A stretch of 64,000 nucleotides of DNA, from contig CM071571.1 of the NCBI GenBank assembly GCA_036426205.1, forward strand, positions 110,413,879-110,477,878, read 5' to 3'. This DNA comes from Ascaphus truei (taxonomy: Eukaryota; Chordata; Amphibia; Anura; Ascaphidae). The notes under the pieces are model-generated. The model was not told the DNA's origin, did not search any database, and worked only from the letters and a program-made list of their open reading frames with translations. This document shows positions 1-10,906 of the stretch, one piece after another. Each line of letters begins with the position of its first letter. Within the stretch, counting starts at the first letter, position 1. Made by a program: the position numbers and the translations under genes.

Positions 1-916
1 CGCAATTATAAAACAGTCTTCTGCCATAAGACACCTTACAGCCCATTGATTTCAATGGGGTGGGTTGGGTCATCCAGAGTTGGAAGATGCCTTGTGGCAG
101 TAGATGCATAGTAACTACGGCCTATAATTTCTACTTCTTTTGCATTTTTTCCCTAAGCATAAACACTGAAGAAATAAAATAAAAATATTTGCTATGAATA
201 AATCAATGAAGACTTCAACAGTTAAAAACTAGACTTACAAAGCAATCTGAATTATTATTATTTTTTTTATCAGTGAAGGTTTTGCTCTATGTATACTGTA
301 TATAAATAAAACATGTAACAGTGACAGTAAATAAATAATGAATGATGACCTTGGGCCCTTCAGTTCATTGTCAATTGTGACTGACAAGCTTACCAGCCTT
401 GAGTGACAATAACACGTTTTAAATTCCAAAACAGGAATGTTATATATATTCATGTTTAGGCACTTGAATACATTTTTGTGATACTAACTAAAGCAAATCA
501 AATACTACAAATGCGCTCAGAGACTAATTATTATAGGTATTCAGGTGTGCAACTAGGAAATGATTGTAGACAGTGGATTATCATCCTACTGTATATTTTA
601 AACATAAATTACATTTGTGCTGAAGGGCAGCAAATTAGAAAATGTATTGGTTTTTAGCCTTTGAGCTGATCAAAAATAAAGATGTTCTTAAATCCCCAGA
701 AACATGTATATTGCTCCACATAGACTACATGTCATAGTTTGTGTCTTCGGCAATCCTACAAAAATGAAAAAGTGAATGGGGAAGAAATCTGCCCTTGTAT
801 GCGGAATCAAGCAAGATCAGGCAACTGTACTCGGCATAGGTATTGGGGAAGTGGTAATCTGTAGAGGCAGCCAAGGTGATGGAGAGGCCAAGGTAGTCAC
901 AAGTTCTTATCATTAC
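1..916. other. Intron sequence with part of an interspersed repeat
   Basis: This is downstream intron of PPFIA2, AT-rich, with no exon recognised. Positions 21-110 contain a minus-strand copy of a repeat also seen at about 1425-1530 and 32005-32095. The shared core is CTGTAAGGTGTCTTC next to a short stretch beginning ATGGG. No protein-coding signal was seen. Confidence 0.5.
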
Positions 917-1048
917 CTTGTCTTCCAGTGCTGACATTCTTTCTTTCAAGTGTAGTTGGAGGCGCTCATTGGATTCTGTTAGAAGCCTGTCTACTGTGTC
1001 TGATAGCCTTTTGTTGTGTTCTTCATTCATTTTCTCTCGTTGCCTAGC
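917..1048 (-). CDS. PPFIA2: Liprin-alpha-2 coding exon (coiled coil, furthest downstream in window)
   Basis: This 132-bp exon encodes 44 residues of the liprin-alpha N-terminal coiled coil, a presynaptic active-zone scaffold that binds RIM, ELKS and LAR-type phosphatases. The residues include [16 protein letters not shown] and [12 protein letters not shown], which are highly conserved in liprin-alpha proteins. The acceptor reads tgtcgtag before the GCT codon at 1048, and the donor is AAG|gtaatg at 917/916. It enters and leaves in phase 0, joining the exon at 2298-2381. Reading continues open past the donor into intron, so the longer ORF there is not coding. The next family segment (beginning around NVLIQ in human PPFIA2) is not present in 1-916 and must lie to the left of the window. 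Confidence 0.96.
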
Positions 1049-2297
1049 CTACGACACAAAATCAAAGACAACATGTAGTACTGTAAGTATATTTTAGAGG
1101 CAAAGACCTTGCATTTCAGATTTGAAGACCAATGTTAAATCAATAAGCATTTATAACAAAAAAGTAACTTTATACTCGTATGTAGCAGTTACAAAATAGC
1201 TTTTGTCTTTAATATATGTTCTACAAAAATCATATTGTACTTACAGTTCACAAGGATTATTCAATTTGTTACAATGAGAATGATTGGCCTCATTGTTTCA
1301 AAATCCTCCAACGGTAATATATGGGGAATAAGGCAAAATTAATAGTTCTCTGTGAAAAAAGTACATATTGTACAAGTTTTTTTTATTGGTTTCATGATAA
1401 AGGTAATGGCCCAGACTTTTTAAACAGTGCTACTCCAGCTATTCAAGTGAATGGGTTATAAGGTGTCTTCCAGCACGAGATGGTGTTTCATGGAATAGCA
1501 CTGCTTTGTAAGGCCTAATGTGCCTTTTTGCATTTACATCGCCTCAACAGAATGTGATAGAAGTGCCCTTTGCCATATATTTTTGCTTTTGCACTCACAC
1601 TGAGATTTGAACATAAAAATAAAAAGTATGAATTACAGAGATACATAAATAAGATGTTAACAGAATTGTGCTTACACCTTAACAATAATAACATTTTGTC
1701 AAGGCCATTGCCTTTAACAATTGCACTAATATCAAGAATTTGTGCCTATACTGTACATCCCTTCTGTATATCACTATTACTGTATCCTTATGTTTCCTAT
1801 GTGACCAGCAAGCAGAGAGACTAAAACATTAAACGGTCACTAGCAATGCATTAAATAGTTTTACAGCAAACATTTTTAGGCATGTATTATATTAAAAAAT
1901 ACTTTTTAGCATTTTTTAAACTAAAAAAAGTTATCTTTTTAATGTAAATTCTGCATACAATGTGTAAAATGGGTTACAAGTATCAAAATCGGTTTATTAA
2001 AAAAAGACCTTAAGAAACCATAACCTGATAGGTTATCTAGTACCTGAGCTATCTGATGAGATAAAAGAATACACAGTTACATAAAAGAATAATGTCTCCA
2101 AGCCTAGAATCATCACTAAGCGACATTTCAATCTCACTCTGATGGTGATATACTAATGGTTACACATTATAAGCACTTGTATGCAATGTGTTTCACCGGC
2201 ACAAATTCAGAGTGATGTTTAAATACCCTGGCTGCACATTGACCAATTAAATACATGTGAAATTATTTAATGCAATTATTCTAACTGCTACACATAC
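1049..2297. other. PPFIA2 intron
   Basis: A 1.25-kb AT-rich intron between two coding exons. Positions 1425-1530 hold a plus-strand copy of the repeat also present near 21-110 and 32005-32095 (shared AAGGTGTCTTC core). The longest open frame here (1570-1824) is low-complexity intron with no family resemblance. Confidence 0.5.
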
Positions 2298-2381
2298 TCT
2301 TTGAAGCTCTTGATTCTTCTCTTCAAGTTGAGTTTCCAAGTGCCTCATCCTTTCTTCAATGTTCCCATGTCTTTCTTCTGC
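2298..2381 (-). CDS. PPFIA2: Liprin-alpha-2 coding exon (28 residues)
   Basis: An 84-bp exon too short to show in a long-ORF scan. It encodes [16 protein letters not shown], one residue (Thr) where I recall Gly in mammals, then [11 protein letters not shown]. It is bounded by a ttgttacag acceptor before GCA at 2381 and a donor AGA|gtatgtg at 2298/2297. It is phase 0 at both ends and connects exon 7735-7869 (or the candidate cassette exon 2812-2898) to exon 917-1048. The heptad pattern continues the coiled coil. The match to known vertebrate liprin-alpha is near identical, so identification is secure; the assignment to paralogue 2 rests mainly on the neighbouring exons. Confidence 0.95.
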
Positions 2382-2811
2382 CTGTAACAAACACAAAGAG
2401 CTGATCTGAAATGTAAGTGCTTGGGAAGGGAAGTGTGCTGCAAGTTAGGATATAACAAGACAAAAAAGCAAGCTACTGCTAACTGCAAACTTATTCTAGG
2501 AACAAAAACTGTATTGCAGCAGGCAGCTGAACAGCATTGCTTGAAATGTGTCAGCTACAAAGGCCTGCTAGATCCAAGCATCAGCAAAACATTGGATTTA
2601 TTTATGAGCAATGAATTCAGCCAAATGTAGCATGCAGACTTGTGCATGGTTTGAACACAAACCTGCCATTGTAAAATCATAAGCCCCTGAAGCACTAAAC
2701 CGCATGATGGTTGATTATCAATAATTAAAGCATTAAAAAAAATATCTAAAAATGAAAACAAAATCTGATGGATTCTATTTAGCAATAGAAAGTAAAGTCC
2801 AGTAGGACTAC

Positions 2812-2898
2812 CTTCCTACGTATGGAGTTCATTTCTTGTAGTTTAGCTTCCATAACATATTGATAATCATCAGATGAGGTAGAAGAGGTTGGATCAGA
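2812..2898 (-). CDS. PPFIA2: Candidate alternative (cassette) exon of PPFIA2
   Basis: An 87-bp stop-free segment on the gene strand, 430 bp before the exon at 2298-2381. The acceptor is strong: a pyrimidine-rich tract (ccctctccttttctttg) runs into gttag just before TCT at 2898. The donor is AAG|gtagtc at 2812/2811. Both borders are phase 0, so inclusion adds 29 residues without changing frame. The peptide starts acidic and serine-rich (SDPTSSTSSDDYQY) and ends in a helical stretch (VMEAKLQEMNSIRRK) that would continue the coiled coil. The major liprin-alpha proteins I recall join the flanking exons directly, so this would be an insertion isoform. It could also be a known minor isoform that I do not remember, or a chance open segment; the splice quality and codon content argue against chance. 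Confidence 0.72.
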
Positions 2899-3384
2899 CT
2901 AACAAGTCAAAGAAAAGGAGAGGGACACAATTGAAAAATCAGAACCAAAGACACTAACACTGCACAGAATGCTTAAAAGAAAATGTGACAACAAATTATT
3001 TATTTTAAATTACAGAAGAATATAATGAATGACAAAATACTCTAATATAGGTTGAGATGATGCAGTTGGTGTGTATTAACCAAAAATAGTGAGCTAAAAG
3101 CTATCCAGAATGGGCATGGACGTTTAATATTAATGATAGATGGTTAAAGAAAATGCGAAAAGAAAGCAGTTTTCATTCAATATTCTTCTATGCTGTAATT
3201 TGAAAGTATGGTTGACAAAACATTAGGAAATGGCAAAATAAATAAAAAATAACACCTGCAGTATATTTCCATTATATCACAGTGAGAATGTACTTAGAAT
3301 ATACTGTAACAATTGACTATTCACAGACAAACAGTATGTTTCCACTCGGACACAAACGTACAAATGTCATAGACTACTCTGAAG

Positions 3385-3437
3385 CCCTACAGTATGTACA
3401 TTAATGGCGCTATACAAATAAAGACATACATACATAG
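3385..3437 (+). repeat. L2-type LINE 3' tail fragment
   Basis: This short stretch matches the 3' end of the L2-type elements at 63430-63517 and (inverted) 56945-57140. The shared landmarks are GTACATTAATGGCGCTAT followed by AAATAAAGACATACATACAT. Only the last 50 or so bases of the element are present, as expected from severe 5' truncation of a LINE. Confidence 0.7.
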
Positions 3438-4076
3438 ATCAATTTACATACTCCGGTGTGATATGGTTACAGTGTATGTGGAAAAGTTTAGAAATGGCTA
3501 CAGTCTATTGTAAACTGGTATATAGTACATCGAGTTGTTTACAGATGTATGCACAAATTAGAAGGGATTTATGATTCATTTGGTGCATTACCTTGTGATA
3601 CAAAAGCTGAAAAGGAATAAAGACTGTGGACAGCAATTTCTTTCATTTTTCAGGCATAATCTATCCACTTTCCAATTTACTCTATTCATTGGGACTAAGC
3701 CCACTCCCAGAGACAAAGTGAAATATACAGTAAGACAAAATACACAGGAGACATCCACAGAGAAAGAGTTTACAATGGGCAGAGAAACTCATCTTTGGCT
3801 GCCCATGGTACTTTGTGAAGAAGGAATATATTGTGGGAAATATAAGGATAATATTGAATTATGTTGGCTTGAAAACAAAATACTCAAAATGTGAAAACTT
3901 GTTCGTTTGTGAAAGAATCTAATAAACACGTGTACAGCTAGAATTACTGGACTCCTCAGATCACTGCATTAATGTATAGGCCATCATAAGGTAAAAATAC
4001 TGCCGATTATTTCCTTTACTTGAACAGTTGCCATGTTATGTTTTAACTTTAAGTAACCAGCCACATTAACAATATA

Positions 4077-4512
4077 CAGCTGAACCCCGTTATAACGCGG
4101 TCTTTGGGGTCCACAACCCCAAGGCCGAGTTATAACCGGGATCATGTTACACTGTGCACTGTGGCAATGTGCTGTAGAGGATAAATATATTTATAGTGGT
4201 GTAGAGGTAAGAGGTAAGGCATTGGGATCAGCATATGGAAGGTCCTGAGTTCAATCCCTGCATGTGTTTTATACAAAATGTATTAATGTTCAATTCCCAC
4301 ATGGTGTGTGTATGTGTCTGTTAGTCAATAAAGCATTGAATTGAATGTTTAAAAATAAAATAAAAAATGACGCCGCACGTGGACACAGCCCTATTAAGTG
4401 AGGAGAGAGATCTAGATGCCGGTAAGTCCTCGGGCGGCAAAATGGAGGTTTTCAGATCGTGTTATAAGCGGATTCACGTTGTAGCGGATTGCGCTATAAC
4501 GGGGTTGAGCTG
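4077..4512. mobile_element. Pogo/Tigger-like MITE with TA target duplication
   Basis: The terminal inverted repeats are CAGCTGAACCCCGTTATAAC on the left and its complement GTTATAACGGGGTTGAGCTG on the right, with TA on each side (4075-4076 and 4513-4514). The 436-bp element has no transposase. TA duplication and TIRs of this kind are typical of Tc1/mariner-pogo non-autonomous elements. A small SINE-like insertion occupies its middle. Confidence 0.8.
4190..4372 (+). mobile_element. tRNA-derived SINE-like insertion
   Basis: Positions 4247-4257 read GAGTTCAATCC, matching the RNA polymerase III B-box consensus, preceded by a weak A-box-like region near 4195-4210. Downstream comes ATTCCCACATGGTGTG and an A-rich tail (AAAAATAAAATAAAAAAT). 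It lies inside the MITE at 4077-4512 and so inserted later. The tRNA of origin is not identified. Confidence 0.45.
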
Positions 4513-4842
4513 TACATATTACAAACATTCCTCTTAATTTTGCTTTTGTCAGATGTCATTAAAGTTAGATACAATTACAATGAATGAAAACACCAATATA
4601 CTATAAGAACCGAAGTAAAAAACTTAGAAATCACAATGTATTATACTAGAACATGTATATGTTATATAGTAAATATCTACTAATGTTAAATGTATTTCCG
4701 TAAAAAAAAATATTTCAAGACCAATGTGCACTAACCTACATGTCCTAAAACACACTAATCATGCTACAGTTATGTTATTGTCGCATTCCAAATAGGACTT
4801 TGGGATTAAATGTTTTTTTCACCACAATGCTTACAAGACTTG

Positions 4843-5286
4843 GGGCCTCATGCAGAGAGCAGCGGTAATGTGAATAGCGGCATTTATTGGAGAGAAATGC
4901 CTGTAGAACGGCAGGTACTGGCGAGTTTTAAAAAAAGCGCCATTTTTTTTTTTTTTGTTGTGTTTCTCGCCGAGCTACCGGCGAGAACATAAATTTCCCC
5001 TGTTCTAAAAATATCCCTATTCATGTTCCAATAACATGGAGAGAAATTCTCTATTTACCTCCGCCAAAAAAAGTTGGCAGGAGGCTGGCCAGAGGGAGAA
5101 GAAAAAAAAAAAAACGCGATTTTTTCCCCAACAGTTTCAACAGCGCTCATAGCGCTGGTTGAAACTCTCCATATGCAGAAAGGCAGTTTTATGCCCTTTC
5201 TGCATATGGAGAAAAAAACTCTCCAATAAAGCTAAATTTTTTTGAACTCTCCAATTTAATCTAGCGCTGCTCTCTGCATGAGGCCC
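4843..5286. mobile_element. Harbinger-like MITE, copy 1
   Basis: A 444-bp element bounded by GGGCCTCATGCAGAGAGCAG and its reverse complement at 5267-5286. The interior is AT/GC-patchy, with inner inverted stretches and no coding capacity. A second copy at 23341-23821 shares the same termini and shows a clean 3-bp duplication. At this copy the flanking trinucleotides no longer match, consistent with age. Confidence 0.8.
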
Positions 5287-5396
5287 ATAATGTAAAATTG
5301 AGACAAAGCCGCAAGGTAGGCATCAAGATCTATCTTACTATGTTTTATGAGGATTCCCTAAAAAGCATAGCCTGTGATTTGGGGTATAGCATAGAC

Positions 5397-5573
5397 CAGG
5401 GGTGCTCAACTCCAGTCCTCAAGATAACCTGACCTGTTGGGGGGTTTCAGGATATCTCAGCTTCAAAGACAGAGCCTCTGATTGAGTCACCTGTGCTGAA
5501 GCAGGGATATTCCGAAAATCTGACCGGGTGGGGGTGGGGGGTTTGGCTTGAGGACCGGAGTTGAGCGCCCCTG
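5397..5573. mobile_element. hAT-like MITE, copy 1
   Basis: The termini are CAGGGGTGCTCAACTCCAGT and the complement ending GAGTTGAGCGCCCCTG. The flanking octamers gcatagac and tcatagcc agree at six of eight positions, as for a hAT 8-bp duplication with decay. The interior carries GATTGAGTCACCTGTGCTGA, which is shared with the copy at 6822-7108. Confidence 0.75.
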
Positions 5574-6105
5574 TCATAGCCTGATTTCCCCTCCTCCTTC
5601 CCACAATCAGACATAATGTAGGTCGTTTGCTGAAAACAAATCTGGTTAGATAAAAGGGGGAGGGTGTCCAATGTTTCACCAAGTTGCTGACCTGAACTAT
5701 GTCCATATTTGCTGCTATTCTCAACGCTGGTTAACACGTGTATGGATAATTAAAGAAGCCTGTGAATGTATTTCTGTCTCTAATGCTTCAACACTCTACT
5801 ATTTACTACCCTGATACTGTACATATATGGGGGTAAACAATGACTACAGTATATACAGCAGCAAAATGCAAATAGAGGACTTTTCTCATTCATGTTGACT
5901 GTATGATTAATCGTAGTCACAAAGTGATCAATTTCTCAGCCTCCTCCCCAAATCCCCGAAGTGTCCTACCTATTAGTCAACCCTATTTATTTATGCCAAG
6001 TATTAACACACGTACTGGAACCTGTAATCTCACGTCAGTACGTAGGGATCTGCAGATGTTGGCAAACATGGAAAGCTACCAGGTTTTGTAATAAAATGTA
6101 CTGTA

Positions 6106-6481
6106 GTGCCGACGAGTATTCTAAAACAAACCTGTGACAATCACCAACAAGACCAAGGTACATCCTGGGTACATCCCTTGTACATGCTGGGTACATGCTG
6201 GGTACATCCCTTGTACATGCTGGGTACATGCTGGGTACATGCTGCAACATTTCAGTGACATTTCTGCAGACAGACTAATCGCCCATCGGATTAACAGCAG
6301 GGGGTCCCTGGCAGTCCCATTCAAACTGAATGGGACTGCCAGGGAGCCCTGCTGTGTTAATCCAATGGGCCATTAGTCTCTGCAGAAATGTCACTGAAAT
6401 GTTGCAGCATGTACCCAGCATGTACCCAGCGTGATAGCACCAGATTTTCCCAGGCAAGTTTTAGAATACTCGTTGGCGCAC
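6106..6481. repeat. Foldback element with internal palindrome and 11-bp minisatellite
   Basis: The outer inverted repeats are GTGCCGACGAGTATTCTAAA at 6106 and a near complement ending at 6481. Inside, a long hairpin centred near 6333 pairs GGTCCCTGGCAGTCCCATTC with its complement, extending to about 6240 and 6420. The left arm also carries several tandem copies of GCTGGGTACAT. No coding potential beyond chance frames. Confidence 0.75.
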
Positions 6482-6821
6482 TTGTATGTTTTCATTTCAT
6501 AAACTATTAAGCTATTGCTGGTTAGAAGAATACAGCTTTTTAATATCATCATATAGCAAGCACAAACGTGTGCAGTGCTATTCCAAATACAATAAAAGAT
6601 TCCCAGATAAATGCAAATAAATGTTTAAATTATAATTGCACCGTTAATGATTTCATTTGGACATGATAGATTTAAGTGTTCAGGATCATTAGAGGTCCAA
6701 GTGAGAAGCAGAGATGTTACTGGTTTTCTGAATGGTTTTCATAAGAATTTGTCCACAAACACAAGTTAGCCAACAAATGTATTATCTTCTCTGACAAACT
6801 GTAATATTATGTCTGTTGCAG

Positions 6822-7108
6822 CAGGGGTGCTCAAATTCAGCCCTCAAGCCTTCCCCCCCAAACAGGTCAGGTTCTCATGCTATCTCTGCTTCAATGCAAG
6901 TGGCTCAACCAGTCCCTGCGTCAGCACAGGTGGCGCAATCAATCCCTGCTTCAACACAGGTTGCTCAATCAGTCCCTGCTTCAGCACACGTGGCTCAAAC
7001 AGAGGCTCAGCCGACTGAGCCTCTGATTGAGCCACCTGTGCTGAAGCAGGGATATCCCGAAAACCTGAGCTGTTGGAGGGGCTTGAGGACTGGAGTCGAG
7101 CGCCCCTG
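6822..7108. mobile_element. hAT-like MITE, copy 2, with 30-bp internal repeats
   Basis: It has the same termini as the copy at 5397-5573 (CAGGGGTGCTCAA at the left; GAGCGCCCCTG at the right). Between about 6888 and 7007 the unit CTGCTTCAGCACAGGTGGCT is repeated roughly four times with a 30-bp period, ending in a short palindrome (GAGGCTCAGCCGACTGAGCC). The ORFs reported across it in both strands come from this repeat and are not genes. Confidence 0.75.
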
Positions 7109-7734
7109 CATGATATTTGCAAAGTAGTAGCTACATTGTTGCTTCTTACACACAAGTAAAATATAACATTCTGAATATAAAGATTCCACATTTGCACTTT
7201 CTCTCAGGATTTATAGGCTGTTGCCAAGTGACTTGGTGTATAAAATAAAATAATGTTTCAGGCTACGTTTGAGATGTCTTCATTTGTATTAAATTATTGA
7301 CCATGCATGTCAATATGTCCAGCTCTCTCGTGAGCTGTATGGGGACGTTAAAGCTATCCTCATTCAGATCTTCTCTCAGATGTATATCACAACGAGTAAA
7401 CATGCTTACAGTAGATTATAAAATAAAAATCATTATTTGTGAAACAAAACATCTTAACATTACTGCAATGAGTTGAGTATCAAAACAAAGAAGAAAAGTA
7501 ACATATCATGTGCAAAATAAATATCAAGCAAGGTTTATAAAAAGCACAATGTGACACAGTCAATGAGAAGTCTGTTTACAATGTTCATGATAATATATAA
7601 CTTTATATAACTTTATAAATAGAATTCAACAAACCTCTGCCTCAGTAAACTAACCATTGCATTTTGATTATGCTGACAATGCTATTCATTGACAGAAAGA
7701 TTTTCCTAAAAAGATGTTTCTTTTGGTTCAGTAC

Positions 7735-7869
7735 CTTTGTAAGGGCGGCAATTCTCTGAGCCAGTTCAGCTTCAACTTCTGGCAAGGTCTCAGCTTTTCT
7801 CATTGTCTGCTGCAGCTTCTGCTCAGCCATTTCCAAACGCTCTTGTAACTGTCTGTTCTTCTCTTCCAT
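7735..7869 (-). CDS. PPFIA2: Liprin-alpha-2 coding exon (45 residues)
   Basis: A 135-bp exon encoding coiled-coil sequence that starts [13 protein letters not shown] and ends [11 protein letters not shown]. The methionine is internal, not a translation start: the acceptor (ggcatttag) lies directly before ATG at 7869. The donor is AAG|gtactg at 7735/7734. Both borders are phase 0. The opening [12 protein letters not shown] favours PPFIA2; as I recall PPFIA1 it reads CEEKARHLQELL here. The central [20 protein letters not shown] block is shared by all liprin-alphas. The exon sits between exon 10538-10684 and the 4.8-kb intron that carries several MITEs. Confidence 0.96.
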
Positions 7870-8252
7870 CTAAATGCCACAAAAGCGCATAACAAAAGTC
7901 TTGGTTATAAAAAAATGAAAAAATTGTATGTGTATAGCTATATTAGTTATTTTTTATTTTTATAGCGAGTGACCATTTATATATATATATATTACTCTAG
8001 ATAGCCTGAAGTTTCGGGGGTATTGTGTGTGTGTGCGTGTGTGTGTATGTACAGTTCATTCATTGTTTTCTTCTGTGTAAAAGTAGCTTCCAGATTTGTA
8101 TCATGTTGCTAAAGGCAAAAACTTTATTTATTTATTTTACTTTAGGGAATAAAAATTGTGAATGAATACATTGCTTGGAGACTTATTTTTGAATTGTAAA
8201 ACTGTAGTTTGTCAAAAGTGTCTCATCACAATTAAAAAACTTACTGTAGGCC

Positions 8253-9735
8253 CATATCCACAAAGCTCTGTTAACATTAAGCCATGTTTCTCCCATAAAA
8301 AGCATAGCGTTAACTATAATGGCTGTTAGTATTAATGATATGCAAACATCACATATCTATTAAATTCCGTTAAGATTAACCCAGGTGTGATGGTATGGGT
8401 AATGTGGCCAGCATATTAAAGGTTAAACCCAGCCATTGCTCCTATCAGACAAGCTTGTGGCATACAGTATTGTACCATCTTACTGTGGCCAAAATGGCTA
8501 ACGTGTGTGATACTGTGTGCCCTGTAACAGCTTCTTCCCCCGCGCATATATATTGTAATGTATTCAAATGACTCCTTTGTGTACTGGAGCAGGTAGTTCC
8601 CTTAGCCAGCCAGCATACAGAAATCAGGGCCTGCTATGTAAATGTGAGCTAGGTGAAGTGTTTGGGACACTGTTGGAGTGGGGAGGAGTGTTTACTCAGG
8701 ATTGGCAAACTGTGACACTAAAAGCGGAACCATTGTTCATCCTGAATCTGAGGTGCCTATCTCTGCAGGAGGTATCAGGCTGAAACTGGAAACTGAGGCC
8801 TGGGTCTCAGCCCCAACTGACTCAGCTCCCAATGGTAAGTTTGAATTTTCTACTCCCCATAAGCTCACCTATGTGGGCTGTCCTAAAGCACTGTCACCTC
8901 CCATGACGCTGATTGGCCCATCACAAGCGAGCCGTAGCATCCGTGCTGTGATTGGCCAGCACCTGGTCCTCCATGATTTTAGATGGAGACCGGGGAAACT
9001 ATGTAAATCCTGCTGATCACATTAGTTAGATTAAATCCAGACTCACAATGTGGGAGACAGTTAGTGTGTTGCTCCAAGATTTTTGCCAGAGACACAAAGA
9101 TCAAGAACGAGGCTCAGTTGCATAGACGAGCGGGACTGTTAAACTTGCTAGGACGCAACCCGTCGCAACCTTGCTAGTAACCCCTGTTTTGGTGAGTTTG
9201 TGCCTTTAACCTTGTACTGTGCCTTTTGACTCCAGTTGAAATAAACTTGTTTTATTTAACTCCTTCATTCTGTCTGGCATTTGTGATCCCGTGTAAACTG
9301 TTCTCGTCTCCCATGACACCGGGGACTTAACGTTTAGTTACTTAAACTTGGAGGTACTCCTATCCACACAGCTTTTGCAGTATATAGATGGGTGTAATGC
9401 CACAGTTAGGCATAATCTAAACAACATAGCGTTATTTCCCAGCATCATTTCCCTCTCCTCGCTCTCTCCACTTTAGCACACACGCTATTTCAGGGTCTGG
9501 ATAAGAGTAACGCCAAGACTGGTATAACGTCAGTTATTGGAAGATAACACAACATTATGTTATAATATGGTAACTTTAAGCCTATGCAAATGAGATGTAG
9601 TTTGAATGTTGCTTTTGCATATAATTAGCATTGAGGATACCATTGTAACTCAGGGAACAGAATGGCCATTACGGTTTTATGTAATGTCACGGTATGAGCC
9701 CTGATTTAACGGACCTTTGTGAATCTAGCTCTTAG
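8253..9735. mobile_element. Old MITE split by a solo LTR
   Basis: Outer parts 8253-8385 and 9319-9735 resemble the element at 39206-39690. Shared pieces include ATCCACAAAGCTC, AATGGCYGTTA, GGGACTTAAYGTTT and CTCCYATCCA. The ends form an imperfect inverted repeat (ATCCACAAAGCTC against a complement near 9716). It is interrupted by the LTR at 8386-9318, so the MITE is the older insertion. Confidence 0.6.
8386..9318 (+). mobile_element. Solo LTR (933 bp) with 5-bp target duplication
   Basis: The sequence begins TGTGATGGTATGG and ends CTCCCATGACA, giving the TGT...ACA termini of an LTR. It is flanked by ccagg (8381-8385) and ccggg (9319-9323), a 5-bp duplication with one change. A polyadenylation signal AATAAA lies near 9240. 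There is no internal retroelement sequence, so this is what remains after recombination between two LTRs. The open frames at 8568-9016 fall inside it and do not look like proteins. The parent family (gypsy or endogenous retrovirus) cannot be told from the LTR alone. Confidence 0.7.
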
Positions 9736-10537
9736 AGAGAAAAAGAGAGCGTGAGAGGGGAGTGTTATGCTTTGTGTACAAAATATTGCTACACCAGCTG
9801 CAAAACAAAAACATATTACTGGTTATATTCTTTATATTGATTTAATTACCTGCTACTACAAAATGCTCCCATACAGAAACCCCAAATCTGATTTAATAAT
9901 ACATATTTTTTGTTTTGGTTGCAATCGGATCTTTAATGCTGTGAAAAGCCATGTGTAGATTTCTTATAACAGTTTTGCAGCATAATTAGAAATGTTACAG
10001 ATGTAGCAGACTTCATCGATCCTTCTTATAACACAACGTACCACATTATAATGCAGAATATCATAGAATAATCCCACCACAATGCGTTAGCTATAACCTA
10101 CAGTATGCTACATGTGTATATACAAATAACATGCGGAAAATGGAAAAGAGAAACATTAGGAGTGTTTCGTTTACCTGCATTTTTTCAATGTGTTTTATTT
10201 TAAGAAAGGTGTTCTTTAAAATATGTAGAAACGTTTTTCTGTGATAAAATGAAATCCTTTTTTACACAAATTCCTCTAGTGACATTGTGATACTAAATCC
10301 AGCAACACATTTGTACATTTATTATGACTTTTGATTGCAATATTGCAAACTCTTGTTGTCCTTTGGAAGGAATCAGATTCTGAAACTAGCTGAATAACCC
10401 ATCCTAACTAATACAATTATAATGTCACTGTGGTCACCTTTGCTTTATTGCGTGTGGTTTGTTTTACAGTACATTTCCCCAAATGATTTTACATTTGTGT
10501 ACAAATCAAAATACACTAGTATATAAAAATACTGAAC
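9736..10537. other. PPFIA2 intron, nothing recognised
   Basis: AT-rich intron sequence between the MITE/LTR block and the exon at 10538. No repeat structure, RNA gene or coding signal was recognised. Confidence 0.4.
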
Positions 10538-10684
10538 CTGACGTAAAATGGCTTCTTTATTTGCCAGCTCATTTTCCAACTTGTCATTCATGTCATGGAT
10601 GGATGTTGATTCTCTCTGTGCACTGAGATAGCGCTTCTCAAGGGTAGTGATTCTTTCTTCCATATCATCCTTCTGAGCCATAGC
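10538..10684 (-). CDS. PPFIA2: Liprin-alpha-2 coding exon (49 residues)
   Basis: A 147-bp exon, phase 0 to phase 0, with acceptor tatttcag before GCT at 10684 and donor CAG|gttcag at 10538/10537. It encodes [18 protein letters not shown], then a serine-containing stretch ([19 protein letters not shown]) and ends [17 protein letters not shown] and EAILRQ are the paralogue-2 forms as I recall them, versus ATSIHDLNDK and ESLHRQ in paralogue 1. The segment is part of the long N-terminal coiled coil used for liprin multimerisation and RIM/ELKS binding (family knowledge). No frame damage is visible. Confidence 0.97.
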
Positions 10685-10828
10685 CTGAAATAAATGGATA
10701 TGTAATATCATTAAATGGTAATGGCTACAATTGCACAGGGAAATGTGAGCAACGTGGAAGATTTGTGGATCAGGCAAGACCATCCTTTTTTAGTTTTCTA
10801 ACAGGTAATAACACAAGATAAGGCCTAT

Positions 10829-10906
10829 GGGATCTACATACCACAGCATGTAAATCATCTACATACCACAGCATGTAAATCATCTACATACCACAGTAGT
10901 TTGAGA
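10829..10906. repeat. 25-bp tandem repeat, three copies
   Basis: The unit CATCTACATACCACAGCATG plus TAAAT is repeated three times, the last copy partial. It lies in the 0.95-kb intron between exons 10538-10684 and 11637-11858, about 150 bp upstream of the exon at 10684 in gene orientation. Confidence 0.8.

Noticed and set aside
725..916. Extension of the liprin exon frame to the left
   Set aside because: It runs past a consensus donor (AAG|gtaatg) and loses all family similarity; intronic read-through.
6035..6457. Several overlapping frames in both strands
   Set aside because: All generated by the foldback element and its GTACAT-rich tandem repeat.
8568..9016. Two overlapping plus-strand frames (71 and 112 codons)
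   Set aside because: They lie inside the solo LTR and in different frames; nothing protein-like.
10829..10906. Spaced repeats considered as a CRISPR-like array
   Set aside because: Pure tandem repeat with no spacers, in a vertebrate intron.
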